In this document: one piece after another, positions 8,402 through 17,492 of the stretch
Layout: every line of letters begins with the position of its first letter
Numbering within the stretch: the first letter of the stretch is position 1
The notes under the pieces: model-generated
What the model was told of the DNA's origin: nothing
Seen by the model: the letters and a program-made list of their open reading frames with translations, nothing else
Databases searched by the model: none
Program-made: the position numbers and the translations under genes
Origin: Peptoclostridium sp965368085
Lineage (GTDB): Bacteria; Bacillota; Clostridia; Peptostreptococcales; Peptostreptococcaceae
Direction: 5' to 3'
DNA length: 64,000 bases
Assembly: GCA_965368085.1 (NCBI GenBank)
Contig: CBDULP010000003.1
Location: 1 to 64,000, forward strand

Positions 8402-9382
8402 TTATAGATTAAACTCATCCATATATGCATTAAGCCTTTTTGTAACATCTTCAAATGTCTTAAGCTTGTATATCTCTTCCCTTACTCTTGCAGAACCCTT
8501 CATTCCCTTGAGATACCATCCAAGATGTTTTCTCATTTCTACCACTGCGCTGTATTCGCCTTTTACTTCCATTACCATTTTGAGATGTCTTATTGCAGTG
8601 TTTACCTTTTCAATTTCATCAGGCTCGCCATATTCTCCGCCGCCGTTAAGCCGGCTGCTCACCTGACCGAATATCCAAGGGTTGCCCTGGGCTCCCCTTC
8701 CAATCATTACAGCGTCGCATCGAGTTTTTTCAAACATGTTTTTTGCATCCTCTGAGCTCTTTACGTCTCCATTTCCAATTACCGGTATCGATACTGCCTC
8801 TTTGACATTTCGTATTATATTCCAGTCTGCGCTTCCGCTGTAGTACTGCTCCCTTGTCCTTCCGTGCACCGCTATGGCGCTCACTCCGCACTCCTGGGCT
8901 ATTTGGGCTATTTCGCATGCGTTTATACTCTCATCATCCCAACCCGATCTTATTTTTACCGTCACAGGCTTTTGCGACGCCTTAACAGCAGCTTCCATTA
9001 TGCGGCCTGCAAGATCCGGATTTTTCATAATTGCGCTTCCATCCCCGTTTTTTACTATCTTGGGCGCGGGGCAGCCCATGTTTATGTCAAGTATTTCATT
9101 GTCATGACTATTTAATATTTCAACAGCCCCCTTTATGTATTCAGGTTCATGCCCGAATATCTGAAGCGCTACGGGATGTTCATTTTCGTGTATTTCTATC
9201 ATGCTCTTAGTCTTCTCATCGTCATAGCAAAGAGCCTTGGCATTTATCATTTCCGTATATAAAAGGCCGCATTTCATCTCCTTGCATAAAAGCCTGAACG
9301 GAAGATCTGTCACTCCCGCCATAGGCGCCAAAAATACTCTATTTGAAAGCTCTACGTTTCCTATTTTTATACTGCCTTTCAA
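8402..9382 (-). CDS. dusB: tRNA-dihydrouridine synthase (DusB type)
   Basis: This 326-residue FMN-dependent enzyme reduces specific uridines in tRNA to dihydrouridine. The TIM-barrel start NRVFLAPMAGVTDLPFR is typical, as is the catalytic-cysteine region DINMGCPAPKIVKNGDGSA. HGRTREQYYSG and the FMN phosphate site (PVIGNGDV, IGRGAQGNPW) follow. The start is placed at TTG 9382, with AAGGAG 6 nt upstream; the longest frame would add 15 unlikely residues. Confidence 0.93.
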   Translation of the reverse strand: MKGSIKIGNVELSNRVFLAPMAGVTDLPFRLLCKEMKCGLLYTEMINAKALCYDDEKTKSMIEIHENEHPVALQIFGHEPEYIKGAVEILNSHDNEILDINMGCPAPKIVKNGDGSAIMKNPDLAGRIMEAAVKASQKPVTVKIRSGWDDESINACEIAQIAQECGVSAIAVHGRTREQYYSGSADWNIIRNVKEAVSIPVIGNGDVKSSEDAKNMFEKTRCDAVMIGRGAQGNPWIFGQVSSRLNGGGEYGEPDEIEKVNTAIRHLKMVMEVKGEYSAVVEMRKHLGWYLKGMKGSARVREEIYKLKTFEDVTKRLNAYMDEFNL

Positions 9383-9486
9383 TTTTTTCTCCTTCCATAC
9401 AAGCTCTTTACAAGCTGATTCCTCCATATGTCAGTCAGATTCAATATACACAATACGCCGACAAAAACCAGGCATTACCCGACCTT

Positions 9487-10254
9487 TTACTTGTTCCTGG
9501 CATATATTATTTTAAGACCTTCAAGCGTCAAGAACTTGTCTATATGGTCTATGTTAGCAGTCTCAGAAGATATTAAAGTTGCAAGTCCCCCGGTGGCTAT
9601 GACCTTTGTCTCTTCATCTCCAAGCTCTTTTTTCATCATCTCAATAATCCTATCCACAAGTCCTGCATAACCATATATTATACCTGATTGCATTGCCGAA
9701 ATCGTATTTTTACATATGGACATGCCAGGCTTTACAAGTTCTACTCGCGGAAGCTTTGAAGCCTTTTGAAAAAGGGCTTCAATTGATATTTTTATTCCCG
9801 GCGATATTGTTCCCCCAAGATATTCACCTTTTTTAGACACAGCACAAAAAGTGGTTGCTGTTCCAAAATCGACTATTATAAGAGGCCCTCCGTATTTTTG
9901 ATATGCCGCAACTGCATTGACTATCCTGTCAGCTCCAACCTGCCTTGGATTGTCATACTTTATGTTCATTCCGGTCTTTACTCCCGGCCCTATCACAAGA
10001 GGGTTTTTTTCACAGTATTTTATAGAAAAATTCTCCAGCGAGTGCATTACATTCGGAACTACTGAAGATATTATCACATCCTCTATTTTTGAAAGATCCA
10101 GTCCTTCATACGCAAAAAGCTGGTTTATTAGTATTCCGTATTCATCCGACGTCTTTTGCTTGTCAGTTTTAATTCTCCAGTCCTTTATAAGCGATTCTCC
10201 GTCATATACCCCCAGAACCGTATTAGTATTTCCAACATCGCACACTAAAAGCAT
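9487..10254 (-). CDS. coaX: Type III pantothenate kinase
   Basis: This 255-residue ATP-dependent kinase carries out the first step of coenzyme A synthesis, pantothenate to 4'-phosphopantothenate. The N-terminal ASKHA phosphate motif DVGNTNTVLGVYDG is present. The catalytic aspartate region is GADRIVNAVAAYQKYG, followed by IVDFGTATTFCAVS and GGTISPGI. It sits 37 bp downstream of an ECF transporter S component, a context that suggests pantothenate import and phosphorylation are linked. Confidence 0.96.
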   Translation of the reverse strand: MLLVCDVGNTNTVLGVYDGESLIKDWRIKTDKQKTSDEYGILINQLFAYEGLDLSKIEDVIISSVVPNVMHSLENFSIKYCEKNPLVIGPGVKTGMNIKYDNPRQVGADRIVNAVAAYQKYGGPLIIVDFGTATTFCAVSKKGEYLGGTISPGIKISIEALFQKASKLPRVELVKPGMSICKNTISAMQSGIIYGYAGLVDRIIEMMKKELGDEETKVIATGGLATLISSETANIDHIDKFLTLEGLKIIYARNK

Positions 10255-10291
10255 ACTTCATCTTCCCCTCGATATAATTATTCGACAATTT

Positions 10292-10882
10292 CTATTTTAA
10301 AAGCTTGAGTCCCTTGCATACCCCTGAAACAACCATCATTGCAATTATAATCTCAGGAATCCCGTGGCTTATTCCTATTCCAAGTATCATCTTCCCCGCA
10401 AGAGCCGGATCAGCCCCCAGCTTTTGGGCAAACTGGGCTCCATACAGCAAATACGCCATTCCAAGCACACCCACAGTATTAGTAATCGTCCCTATAGCTC
10501 CTGCAAACGATGTCTGAAGCGCCGTTGATTTTGAAAATTTCTTAAGTATAATGTATCCATAGTAAGACGTAATTCCTATCACTATCCTTGGGAGCACTGA
10601 TATCAACGGGTTCCAAAATATGAATGACACAGGCGTCGGCTGAGTTATGCTTTGTATCATGCTGAAAATGCCGAATATAAGCCCCACCATCATTCCAACG
10701 ACAGGCCCTTCAACTATGGCTCCTATTATTACTGGTATGTGCATTATTGTTGCCTTCATAGTAGGACTTACAGGTATGAACCCAAGCGGCGTCATGCCCA
10801 GTATTATTGATATGCTTCCCAAAACGCCTATAATGCTCATTCTTCTCACTGAAATACCCTTTTTTCCACTTGCTTCAATCAT
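10292..10882 (-). CDS. ECF transporter S component, probably for pantothenate
   Basis: This 196-residue integral membrane protein has about five to six hydrophobic segments. It belongs to the ECF-type S-component family (RRMSIIGVLGSISIILGMTP near the N-terminus, PVIIGAIVEGPVVGMMVG mid-protein). S components bind a vitamin and use a shared EcfAAT energising module encoded elsewhere. The pantothenate assignment rests only on the adjacent coaX. The start is ATG 10882 behind GGAGGTG rather than the upstream frame start. Confidence 0.8.
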   Translation of the reverse strand: MIEASGKKGISVRRMSIIGVLGSISIILGMTPLGFIPVSPTMKATIMHIPVIIGAIVEGPVVGMMVGLIFGIFSMIQSITQPTPVSFIFWNPLISVLPRIVIGITSYYGYIILKKFSKSTALQTSFAGAIGTITNTVGVLGMAYLLYGAQFAQKLGADPALAGKMILGIGISHGIPEIIIAMMVVSGVCKGLKLLK

Positions 10883-11068
10883 GGCTGCACCTCCGTTCCG
10901 GTTCAAAACTGATACCGGACTTTAATTTTGTATGTTTATTTTTGAATATGTCAGGCTCTCTTCAAAAGATACCTGCAGTTTCAGTTTAATTTTAACAGCA
11001 AAATTTTTAGTTTTCAATAATTATAATAAAATGCATAAAAAAAAACCTGTAAAGACAAAAATATACAT

Positions 11069-12031
11069 TTATTTTTTAGTGGTCAAATCTTTGTATGACT
11101 TTAATCCACCCGATGAATCCGAATTCTTGACAGCGCTTATTATGGCTTTTTCCATGGATTCTGCCGCCAGTATCCCAATCCTGTTTATATCGGCACTGAA
11201 AATTCCGGCTCCTATGGTGAATATGCCGTCTCCATCATATGTGGTGTGAACAGGGTTTATTGCCCTTGCATACCCGTCATGCGCGAAATACGATATTCTC
11301 TTTGCCTGGGCCTTTGTAAGACTTGCATTGGTTATTACAGCACCTATGGTTGTATTTTTACCTGTAAATCCATTGTCATTTTCACCCGTGGACATGATTT
11401 CTTTGCTGTTGGCAAATTTTCCATCATCCATTAGCGCTCCTGCTATTATATTTCCGTTTTCATATATATCCCCATATGCATTAACTGCAACTATCGATGA
11501 TACGACAAGCCCGTCTTCACATTTTATGGAGTTAATACCTATTCCAGACTTCATAGCCCTTTCACTTCCAAGAGACTTGCCAACGCTGGCTCCGCAGCCC
11601 GCTCCAAAACAACCTTCTTTAAACGTTTCGGTTTCAGAAGATACGCACGCCTCATAACCCATTTCCGCATTTGGCCTGGCCTTTGGATTTCCCACATAAA
11701 GGTCAAACAATACGGCTCCTGTGACTATGGGCACTTTCGCCACCCCAACGTCAAATCCCACTCCGTTTTCTTCAAGGTATTTCATGACTCCGCCGCAGCA
11801 GTCCAGCCCGTATGCTGAGCCCCCTGCAAGCACCACTGCATGCACCTTATCTATCATGTTAACCGGATCCAAAAGGTCGGTCTCTCTAGTCCCCGGCGCC
11901 GCCCCCCTTACATCCACAGAACACACTCCGCCCTGATCGCATATTATAACTGTGCAGCCTGTAAGCCCCTTTTCATCCTGGGCATTTCCAACTCTAACAC
12001 CTTTTATGCCAAGTGCATTTCCTCTATGCAT
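11069..12031 (-). CDS. P1/S58 family peptidase (DmpA-like)
   Basis: This 320-residue N-terminal-nucleophile hydrolase is of the S58 family (DmpA aminopeptidase, NylC relatives). The conserved N-terminal block TGCTVIICDQGG...VDVRGAAPGTRETDLLDP is clear. LAGGSAYGLDCCGGVMKYL and the expected autocleavage/nucleophile region GKNTTIGAVITNASLTKAQA near residue 230 follow. Family members cleave N-terminal residues from peptides or esters. The ATG overlaps the birA stop by one base, so it is translationally coupled to birA. The natural substrate is unknown. Confidence 0.88.
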   Translation of the reverse strand: MHRGNALGIKGVRVGNAQDEKGLTGCTVIICDQGGVCSVDVRGAAPGTRETDLLDPVNMIDKVHAVVLAGGSAYGLDCCGGVMKYLEENGVGFDVGVAKVPIVTGAVLFDLYVGNPKARPNAEMGYEACVSSETETFKEGCFGAGCGASVGKSLGSERAMKSGIGINSIKCEDGLVVSSIVAVNAYGDIYENGNIIAGALMDDGKFANSKEIMSTGENDNGFTGKNTTIGAVITNASLTKAQAKRISYFAHDGYARAINPVHTTYDGDGIFTIGAGIFSADINRIGILAAESMEKAIISAVKNSDSSGGLKSYKDLTTKK

Positions 12032-13002
12032 TATTCATCTGCCGCCTTTCTTATCGAAACCTCTCCCGACACGAGATTATCCCTTCTGCCGTCTTCATAT
12101 TCAACCACAAGGTCTCCGCCTGGACTTATGTCTATTGCCTTTGCCTTTTTCTTTTCAGTCCATGTTATCACATGTATATCCTGTCCTATTACAGCCGACC
12201 TTTCCCTGCATATGTCAACGGCTTCCTTGAGGTTGCCATTTTGTATATAGTCTACATATAGCCCCTCAAAATTTTCAAATACAGCCTTTACTATGTCCGC
12301 CCTTTTGATATCGTACCCCTCTTTATATAGTGACGTCGCAATGTCGATTATCTCATCAGGAAAATAGTCGTTTTTTACATTCATGCCTATCCCAAGCACT
12401 ATATAGTTTATCCTGTCGAGCTCGGCCGCCATTTCAGTCAGTATGCCACACAGCTTCTTGCCGTTTAGTATTATGTCGTTGGGCCATTTTATCATAGCTC
12501 TTACTCCGAGTCCGTCAAGCGCCTTCAGTATTGCAGCTCCTGCTATTTGAGTTATTATCGATGCCTTGTTTGGAGCGATGCGAGGCTTTAGAAGTATGCT
12601 CATCCATATACCGTCTCCCTTTTGCGAATGCCAATATCTGCCCATTCTTCCCTTGCCCTTTGTCTGCTCATCTGCAATCACCACTGTTCCGTCAGTGCTA
12701 TCACTTGCAATTGACTTTACGTGGTCGTTTGTGGAGCCCACGGAGTCCATATATATTATTGTTTTTCCTATAAATCCTGTACTTAGTGACTCACTTATCA
12801 TCTGAGGGTTTATTAAGTCCAAATCACCCTTAAGCATATATCCTCGTCTGCTTGCCGAGTCAATCTCAAACCCGTCCTGTCTTAGGCTGCTTATGTGTTT
12901 CCAAACCGCAGCCCTTGATATCCCAAGTATTTCAGATATCTTCTCCCCCGAGACAAAACTGCCTTTATTTTGAATCAAATATTTAAGCACTTTTTCCTTC
13001 AA
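12031..13002 (-). CDS. birA: Biotin operon repressor / biotin--[acetyl-CoA-carboxylase] ligase
   Basis: This 323-residue protein attaches biotin to carboxyl-carrier lysines and can act as a biotin-responsive repressor. Residues 1-60 form a helix-turn-helix (VSGEKISEILGISRAAVWKHI). The ligase core has KGKGRMGRYWHS, which binds biotinyl-AMP, and KWPNDIILNGKKLCGIL. A C-terminal SH3-like domain ends it. I favour TTG 13002, with GGGAGG 9 nt upstream, over two ATGs that crowd that site. It overlaps the stop of the upstream GGDEF/EAL gene by 20 nt. Confidence 0.93.
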   Translation of the reverse strand: MKEKVLKYLIQNKGSFVSGEKISEILGISRAAVWKHISSLRQDGFEIDSASRRGYMLKGDLDLINPQMISESLSTGFIGKTIIYMDSVGSTNDHVKSIASDSTDGTVVIADEQTKGKGRMGRYWHSQKGDGIWMSILLKPRIAPNKASIITQIAGAAILKALDGLGVRAMIKWPNDIILNGKKLCGILTEMAAELDRINYIVLGIGMNVKNDYFPDEIIDIATSLYKEGYDIKRADIVKAVFENFEGLYVDYIQNGNLKEAVDICRERSAVIGQDIHVITWTEKKKAKAIDISPGGDLVVEYEDGRRDNLVSGEVSIRKAADE

Positions 13003-14890
13003 AATCATCATCCTCCCGTCTCATACTCACACTCCACTCTTTAAGCAGTTTTTCCACACCGTCTGCCGGCAGCGGCGGACTGTAATAGTACCCCTGAACA
13101 CTTGTGCAGTTTATATTCCTTACAAATTCAAGCTGCTCATATGTCTCCACACCTTCTGCAATAAGCCTTAATTCAAGGTTATGTGCAAGGTTTGAAATTA
13201 TCCTGGCTATTGTGCCGTCGTCGCTGTGGGGGTAGCCTCTTATAAACTGCATGTCTATCTTTATCTTGTCTACTTGAAGGTTTTTAAGATATCCTAAAGA
13301 TGAATACCCCGTTCCAAAATCATCTATGGCGATGCTCACTCCCGAAGCTTTTATCTTTTTAAGCTGGCTGTTTATGCTTTCAAGATTCTCAATAAGAAGG
13401 CCTTCCGTTATTTCCACCTCGAGACTTTCTCCCGGAATATTGTATTCTTCCAGTATACCTTCTATCGCAGAAGGGATGTCTGTATTTTGAAACTGCACAG
13501 GCGATAGGTTTACAGCAACATTTATGTCAAATCCATTTTTGCTCCATATGCGCCTTTGATTGCAGGCCTGCCTCATAACCCATATCCCAAGCGGTGATAT
13601 TAGGCCTGTTTTTTCAGCTATCGGTATGAATTCCGCCGGCGATACTCTCCCAAGCTGGGGGCTTTCCCACCTGAGCAGGGCCTCTACACCGCTTATGCGT
13701 CCGTTTTGGACATCTACCTGGGGCTGATAGTACACTTCAAACTCCTCATCTTCAAGAGCGCCTTTCAGCCTGCTCTCAACTTCTATTCTCCTTATGTATT
13801 CAGATTTCATGTTCTCGTCAAAACTAAATACATTAATCCCATTTTCAACTGCGTATTCACGGGCTATATTTGCATTTTCGATAACTTCGCTTGCCTCGTC
13901 AGAATCTGTATGGTTTGCGATTCCCGCGGCAATATTTGCATATGCATGCTTTTCTCCCATAATATAAAGGCCGCTCAACATATCTATTATATCTTGTGCA
14001 ATCCTTTCAATGTCAGAGTTTCCGCTTGAATGCGTATGAAAAAGTGTAAATTCATCTTTTCCAGTCCTGGATATCAGTATATTTTTTTGCTTTACGGCTT
14101 TAAACCTGTTTGTTATTTCCACAAGCAGGTCGTCTCCATACTTGTATCCCAGGCTTTCGTTTATAAGCGAAAAATTTACAATTTTAAGCGATATCAGTGA
14201 AAATCCAACTTTTTTTTCCATGCGCCTGCTCACTATTTTCAAAAAAAGCGCCTTGTTAGGAAGCCCTGTAAGCGTATCGTAGTTTTCAAGCCTTTTGACC
14301 CTCCTGTTTATTTTTTTCTTGTCCGTAAGATCATCAAATACTCCTATGTATTTTATCTCTCCTCCAACTCCAATTATGGAGTTTATTCTAAGCCATTTCG
14401 GATATAGCTGCCCGTTTTTTTTCTTGTCCCACACTTCGCCCTTCCAGCTTCCATAGTTTGTTATGGAATCCCACATTTCCTTGTAAAACCTATCTCCGTG
14501 GACTCCCGACTTGAATGCTGATGTCTTTTTTCCTATGACCTCTTCTTCATCATATCCCGTTATTTTCGTAAACGCATCATTGGTGAATATTATCCTTGTA
14601 TGCTCGTCTGTGATTATTACTGCTTCTGAAGTGTTTTGAATTATTCCACTCGAAAGTTTCATCTTTTCACTGTATTCGTGCCTTTGGTAGCGGGTCTTTC
14701 CCAAAACCAAAGATGCAAATGCAATTCCCAGTGAAACAGCGGCGACATCCACAATATTGTTTTCATTTTTCCAATACCAAACTTTTGAATTCCAAGCAGC
14801 TGCCATAAAACAGCCCATTAAAATTACAAATATGGATATTGAATATGCCGCTATATACCTTTTTTTCTTTCCATGCTTTATGATGTGCAC
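12983..14890 (-). CDS. Membrane PAS-GGDEF-EAL protein, probable c-di-GMP phosphodiesterase
   Basis: This 635-residue signalling protein has two N-terminal transmembrane segments (about 12-32 and 46-64) and a PAS domain (about 75-195, ITDEHTRIIFTNDAFTKITGYD). A GGDEF-like domain (about 203-365) carries the degenerate signature RTGKDEF instead of GGDEF, so cyclase activity is doubtful. The EAL domain (about 375-620) looks complete, with EALLRW, the loop-6 motif DDFGTGYSS and the late AEGVET. It therefore probably hydrolyses c-di-GMP, with the GGDEF domain perhaps acting as a GTP sensor. The start is GTG behind GGAGGAG. It overlaps birA. Confidence 0.9.
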   Translation of the reverse strand: MHIIKHGKKKRYIAAYSISIFVILMGCFMAAAWNSKVWYWKNENNIVDVAAVSLGIAFASLVLGKTRYQRHEYSEKMKLSSGIIQNTSEAVIITDEHTRIIFTNDAFTKITGYDEEEVIGKKTSAFKSGVHGDRFYKEMWDSITNYGSWKGEVWDKKKNGQLYPKWLRINSIIGVGGEIKYIGVFDDLTDKKKINRRVKRLENYDTLTGLPNKALFLKIVSRRMEKKVGFSLISLKIVNFSLINESLGYKYGDDLLVEITNRFKAVKQKNILISRTGKDEFTLFHTHSSGNSDIERIAQDIIDMLSGLYIMGEKHAYANIAAGIANHTDSDEASEVIENANIAREYAVENGINVFSFDENMKSEYIRRIEVESRLKGALEDEEFEVYYQPQVDVQNGRISGVEALLRWESPQLGRVSPAEFIPIAEKTGLISPLGIWVMRQACNQRRIWSKNGFDINVAVNLSPVQFQNTDIPSAIEGILEEYNIPGESLEVEITEGLLIENLESINSQLKKIKASGVSIAIDDFGTGYSSLGYLKNLQVDKIKIDMQFIRGYPHSDDGTIARIISNLAHNLELRLIAEGVETYEQLEFVRNINCTSVQGYYYSPPLPADGVEKLLKEWSVSMRREDDDFEGKSA

Positions 14891-14948
14891 AATTACTCCT
14901 CCATAAAAACAAATTAGTCACTATATCATTATAAAATAAAAAAGGCCT

Positions 14949-14976
14949 TATACAAAATGTATTCGGCCTTTTTGTC
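14949..14976 (-). terminator. Terminator after the thioesterase gene
   Basis: An AAAAGGCC-type arm near 14940-14948 pairs with GGCCTTTTT at about 14967-14975, with AT-rich flanks. It lies just past the thioesterase stop. Confidence 0.65.
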
Positions 14977-14981
14977 TATTT

Positions 14982-15374
14982 TTATTTTTTCTTCTTGTCA
15001 ACCATCTTAAAAAACTTGTCCATATCTATTACAGCTCTTTTGTGTATGCCCTCTCCCACTTTTTCGTCGTCATCAAAGACCTCGACTTTGAACTCCATCT
15101 TAACTCCGTCAACCTTTACAAGTTCTGCATTTGATGTGATATTCATTCCCACTGGAGTCGGCGCGATATGTCTTATTTCAATGCTGATTCCAACCGATCC
15201 CTCGCCTTCTTCAAGGTATGGTTTTAGCGCCTCTACACATGTGAATTCCATAAGAGATACCATCACCGGCGTTGCAAAAACTTCAATCCCTTCATTACCA
15301 AGCGCCGCTGCAGTGTCTTCATATTTTACAACCTTTCCAATGCTCGCTTTTACTCCTGGCTTTATCTCCTTCAT
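14982..15374 (-). CDS. FlK-like hotdog thioesterase
   Basis: This 130-residue single hotdog-fold protein resembles the fluoroacetyl-CoA thioesterase (FlK) family. The pattern FATPVMVSLMEFTCVEALKPYL, then the histidine in SIEIRHIAPTPVG, corresponds to the Thr/Glu/His catalytic positions of that family. It should hydrolyse a short acyl-CoA. Most Firmicutes homologues are not known to act on fluoroacetyl-CoA, so the substrate is open. It has its own ATG with GGGGAG and is flanked by terminators. Confidence 0.85.
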   Translation of the reverse strand: MKEIKPGVKASIGKVVKYEDTAAALGNEGIEVFATPVMVSLMEFTCVEALKPYLEEGEGSVGISIEIRHIAPTPVGMNITSNAELVKVDGVKMEFKVEVFDDDEKVGEGIHKRAVIDMDKFFKMVDKKKK

Positions 15375-15421
15375 GATATCACTCCCCTTTTGTTATAAGT
15401 CTGTTTTTTAATACATATCGC

Positions 15422-15445
15422 AAAAGCCGGGAGATCCCGGCTTTT
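15422..15445 (-). terminator. Terminator after ftsH
   Basis: A GC-rich stem AAAAGCCGGGA/TCCCGGCTTTT with a tight loop lies just past the ftsH stop and has T-rich flanks. Confidence 0.85.
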
Positions 15446-15447
15446 AA

Positions 15448-17418
15448 TTATTCTTCATTATTTGTACTTTTGCTCTTTACCATTTCCTCGGCATTTTCAA
15501 GCGCCTTTTCAAGTGAAACTGGTTCATCTTTTTCAATCTTTACGCCTGCAGCAACCGCTCTATCGTGAGCCTCTTCCGCTTCAATCTCTTCATCAGTGAC
15601 CACAAGTTCTCCGTTAAAGGCTTTTTGGAACTGGTCAGCATCAAGAGTTTCGAATTTGAGAAGCGCATTTGCAACGTCATGGAGCTTGTCAAGATTTTCT
15701 TCTAGAAGACGTATAGTGCTCTCGTAAGCCTCATCTACTATTCTTCTTATTTCTCTGTCTATCTCAGATGCAACCTCTTCCGAGTAATTCTTTCTCGTAG
15801 TAAGGTCTTTTCCAAGGAATACCTCGTCTGAGCCTTCTCCAAAGGTCATTGAGCCTAATTTTTCGCTCATTCCATATTTTGTAACCATGGATTTTGCTAT
15901 GTGAGTGACCCTTTCAAGGTCATTTTGAGCTCCTGTTGATATATCCTTTAGTACAAGTTTTTCCGCAACTCTTCCACCTAAAAGGTGTATAAGCTGCTCT
16001 TCCATTTCGCTCTTTGTAGCATAATACTTTTCCTCTTTAGGAAGTATCATTGTAAATCCTCCGGCTCTTCCCCTAGGTATTATAGTCACCTGGTGTACCG
16101 GGTCCGTATCCGGCATAAGCGTTGCCACAACTGCATGCCCCGCCTCATGATAAGCCGTAAGTCTTTTTTCCTTTTCACTTATGACTCTCGATTTTTTGGC
16201 CGGCCCTGCTATAACTTTTGTTATAGCCTCTTCTACAGTTTCCATTCTTATATGCTTTTCTTTTCTTCTTGCAGTTAAAAGCGCAGCCTCATTCATAAGG
16301 TTTTCTATATCAGCCGGAGTGAATCCCGGAGTCCTTCTTGCAAGAACCTTAAGATCCACATCATCTGAAAGCGGCTTTCCTTTTGAGTGCACTTTCAATA
16401 TGGCCTCTCTTCCCTTTATGTCTGGAACTCCAACTACAACCTGTCTGTCAAATCTTCCTGGACGAAGTAGCGCCGGGTCTAGTATGTCTGGCCTGTTTGT
16501 TGCAGCCATTATTATTATACCCTCGTTTATCCCGAATCCATCCATTTCAACAAGAAGCTGGTTAAGTGTCTGTTCCCTTTCGTCGTGGCCTCCGCCAAGA
16601 CCCGCTCCTCTTTTTCTTCCAACTGCGTCGATCTCGTCTATGAATATTATGCATGGTGCGCTCTTTTTCGCCTGTTCAAAAAGGTCTCTCACACGAGATG
16701 CTCCAACACCTACAAACATTTCCACGAAATCAGATCCACTTATGCTGAAAAATGGAACTCCTGCCTCTCCTGCAACCGCCTTTGAAAGATACGTCTTTCC
16801 TGTTCCCGGTGGCCCGACAAGAAGCATACCCTTTGGTATCCTTGCCCCAAGTTCCGTATACTTTTTAGGACTCTTTAGGAAGTCCACAACTTCCTGAAGT
16901 TCTTCCTTTTCCTCGTCAAGACCTGCGACATCTGCAAATGTAACCTTGTTCTTCTCATTTTCCTTGTGAAGCTTTGCCTTTGATTTTCCAAAATTCATGA
17001 CTCTGCTTCCTCCGCCCTGGGACTGCTGCATGAATACAAACCAGAACACTACGAATATCAGTATCATGAATACAGAAGGTAGTATCTCGAAAAACCACGG
17101 AGTTCCCGGTTCAGGCTCTCCACTTACAATAAGTTTTCCTTCTGAAACCTGCTTTAATATCACCTCTGAAAGCTGATCCCTACTCACAGGATAAGGAACA
17201 TAGGATGTGAACTTTTGACTTGTACCCTTTACAGTTCCTTCTATTATTTCATTTGTAAAATGTATCTTAGCCACCTTTTCTTGTTCTAACAATCGATATA
17301 CTTGAGAAAACTCCATATTTACTACTTCTTGTGTGGGCTTACTCAGAAATTGTACTATTGAGACTATTATTATGAATATGAGTAAGTAAAAACTTGCTCC
17401 CCTGAAAAATTTCTTCAA
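15448..17418 (-). CDS. ftsH: ATP-dependent zinc metalloprotease FtsH
   Basis: This 656-residue membrane-anchored AAA+ protease degrades misfolded and regulatory membrane and soluble proteins. Two transmembrane segments (about 6-24 and 112-132) flank a small extracytoplasmic domain. The AAA module has Walker A GPPGTGKT, Walker B CIIFIDEIDA and the SRH arginine region DPALLRPGRFDRQ. The M41 protease site is HEAGH, with a distal Asp in DLERVTHIA. The start is TTG 17418 behind AAGGAGG. tilS is directly upstream, and the usual hpt gene is missing from between them. Confidence 0.97.
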   Translation of the reverse strand: MKKFFRGASFYLLIFIIIVSIVQFLSKPTQEVVNMEFSQVYRLLEQEKVAKIHFTNEIIEGTVKGTSQKFTSYVPYPVSRDQLSEVILKQVSEGKLIVSGEPEPGTPWFFEILPSVFMILIFVVFWFVFMQQSQGGGSRVMNFGKSKAKLHKENEKNKVTFADVAGLDEEKEELQEVVDFLKSPKKYTELGARIPKGMLLVGPPGTGKTYLSKAVAGEAGVPFFSISGSDFVEMFVGVGASRVRDLFEQAKKSAPCIIFIDEIDAVGRKRGAGLGGGHDEREQTLNQLLVEMDGFGINEGIIIMAATNRPDILDPALLRPGRFDRQVVVGVPDIKGREAILKVHSKGKPLSDDVDLKVLARRTPGFTPADIENLMNEAALLTARRKEKHIRMETVEEAITKVIAGPAKKSRVISEKEKRLTAYHEAGHAVVATLMPDTDPVHQVTIIPRGRAGGFTMILPKEEKYYATKSEMEEQLIHLLGGRVAEKLVLKDISTGAQNDLERVTHIAKSMVTKYGMSEKLGSMTFGEGSDEVFLGKDLTTRKNYSEEVASEIDREIRRIVDEAYESTIRLLEENLDKLHDVANALLKFETLDADQFQKAFNGELVVTDEEIEAEEAHDRAVAAGVKIEKDEPVSLEKALENAEEMVKSKSTNNEE

Positions 17419-17492
17419 TACGAGCCCTCCTTCCTATATTTGTACTTGTTAATTTTAACATAAAGATATTTCAAGTTCAATATTTACCAATT

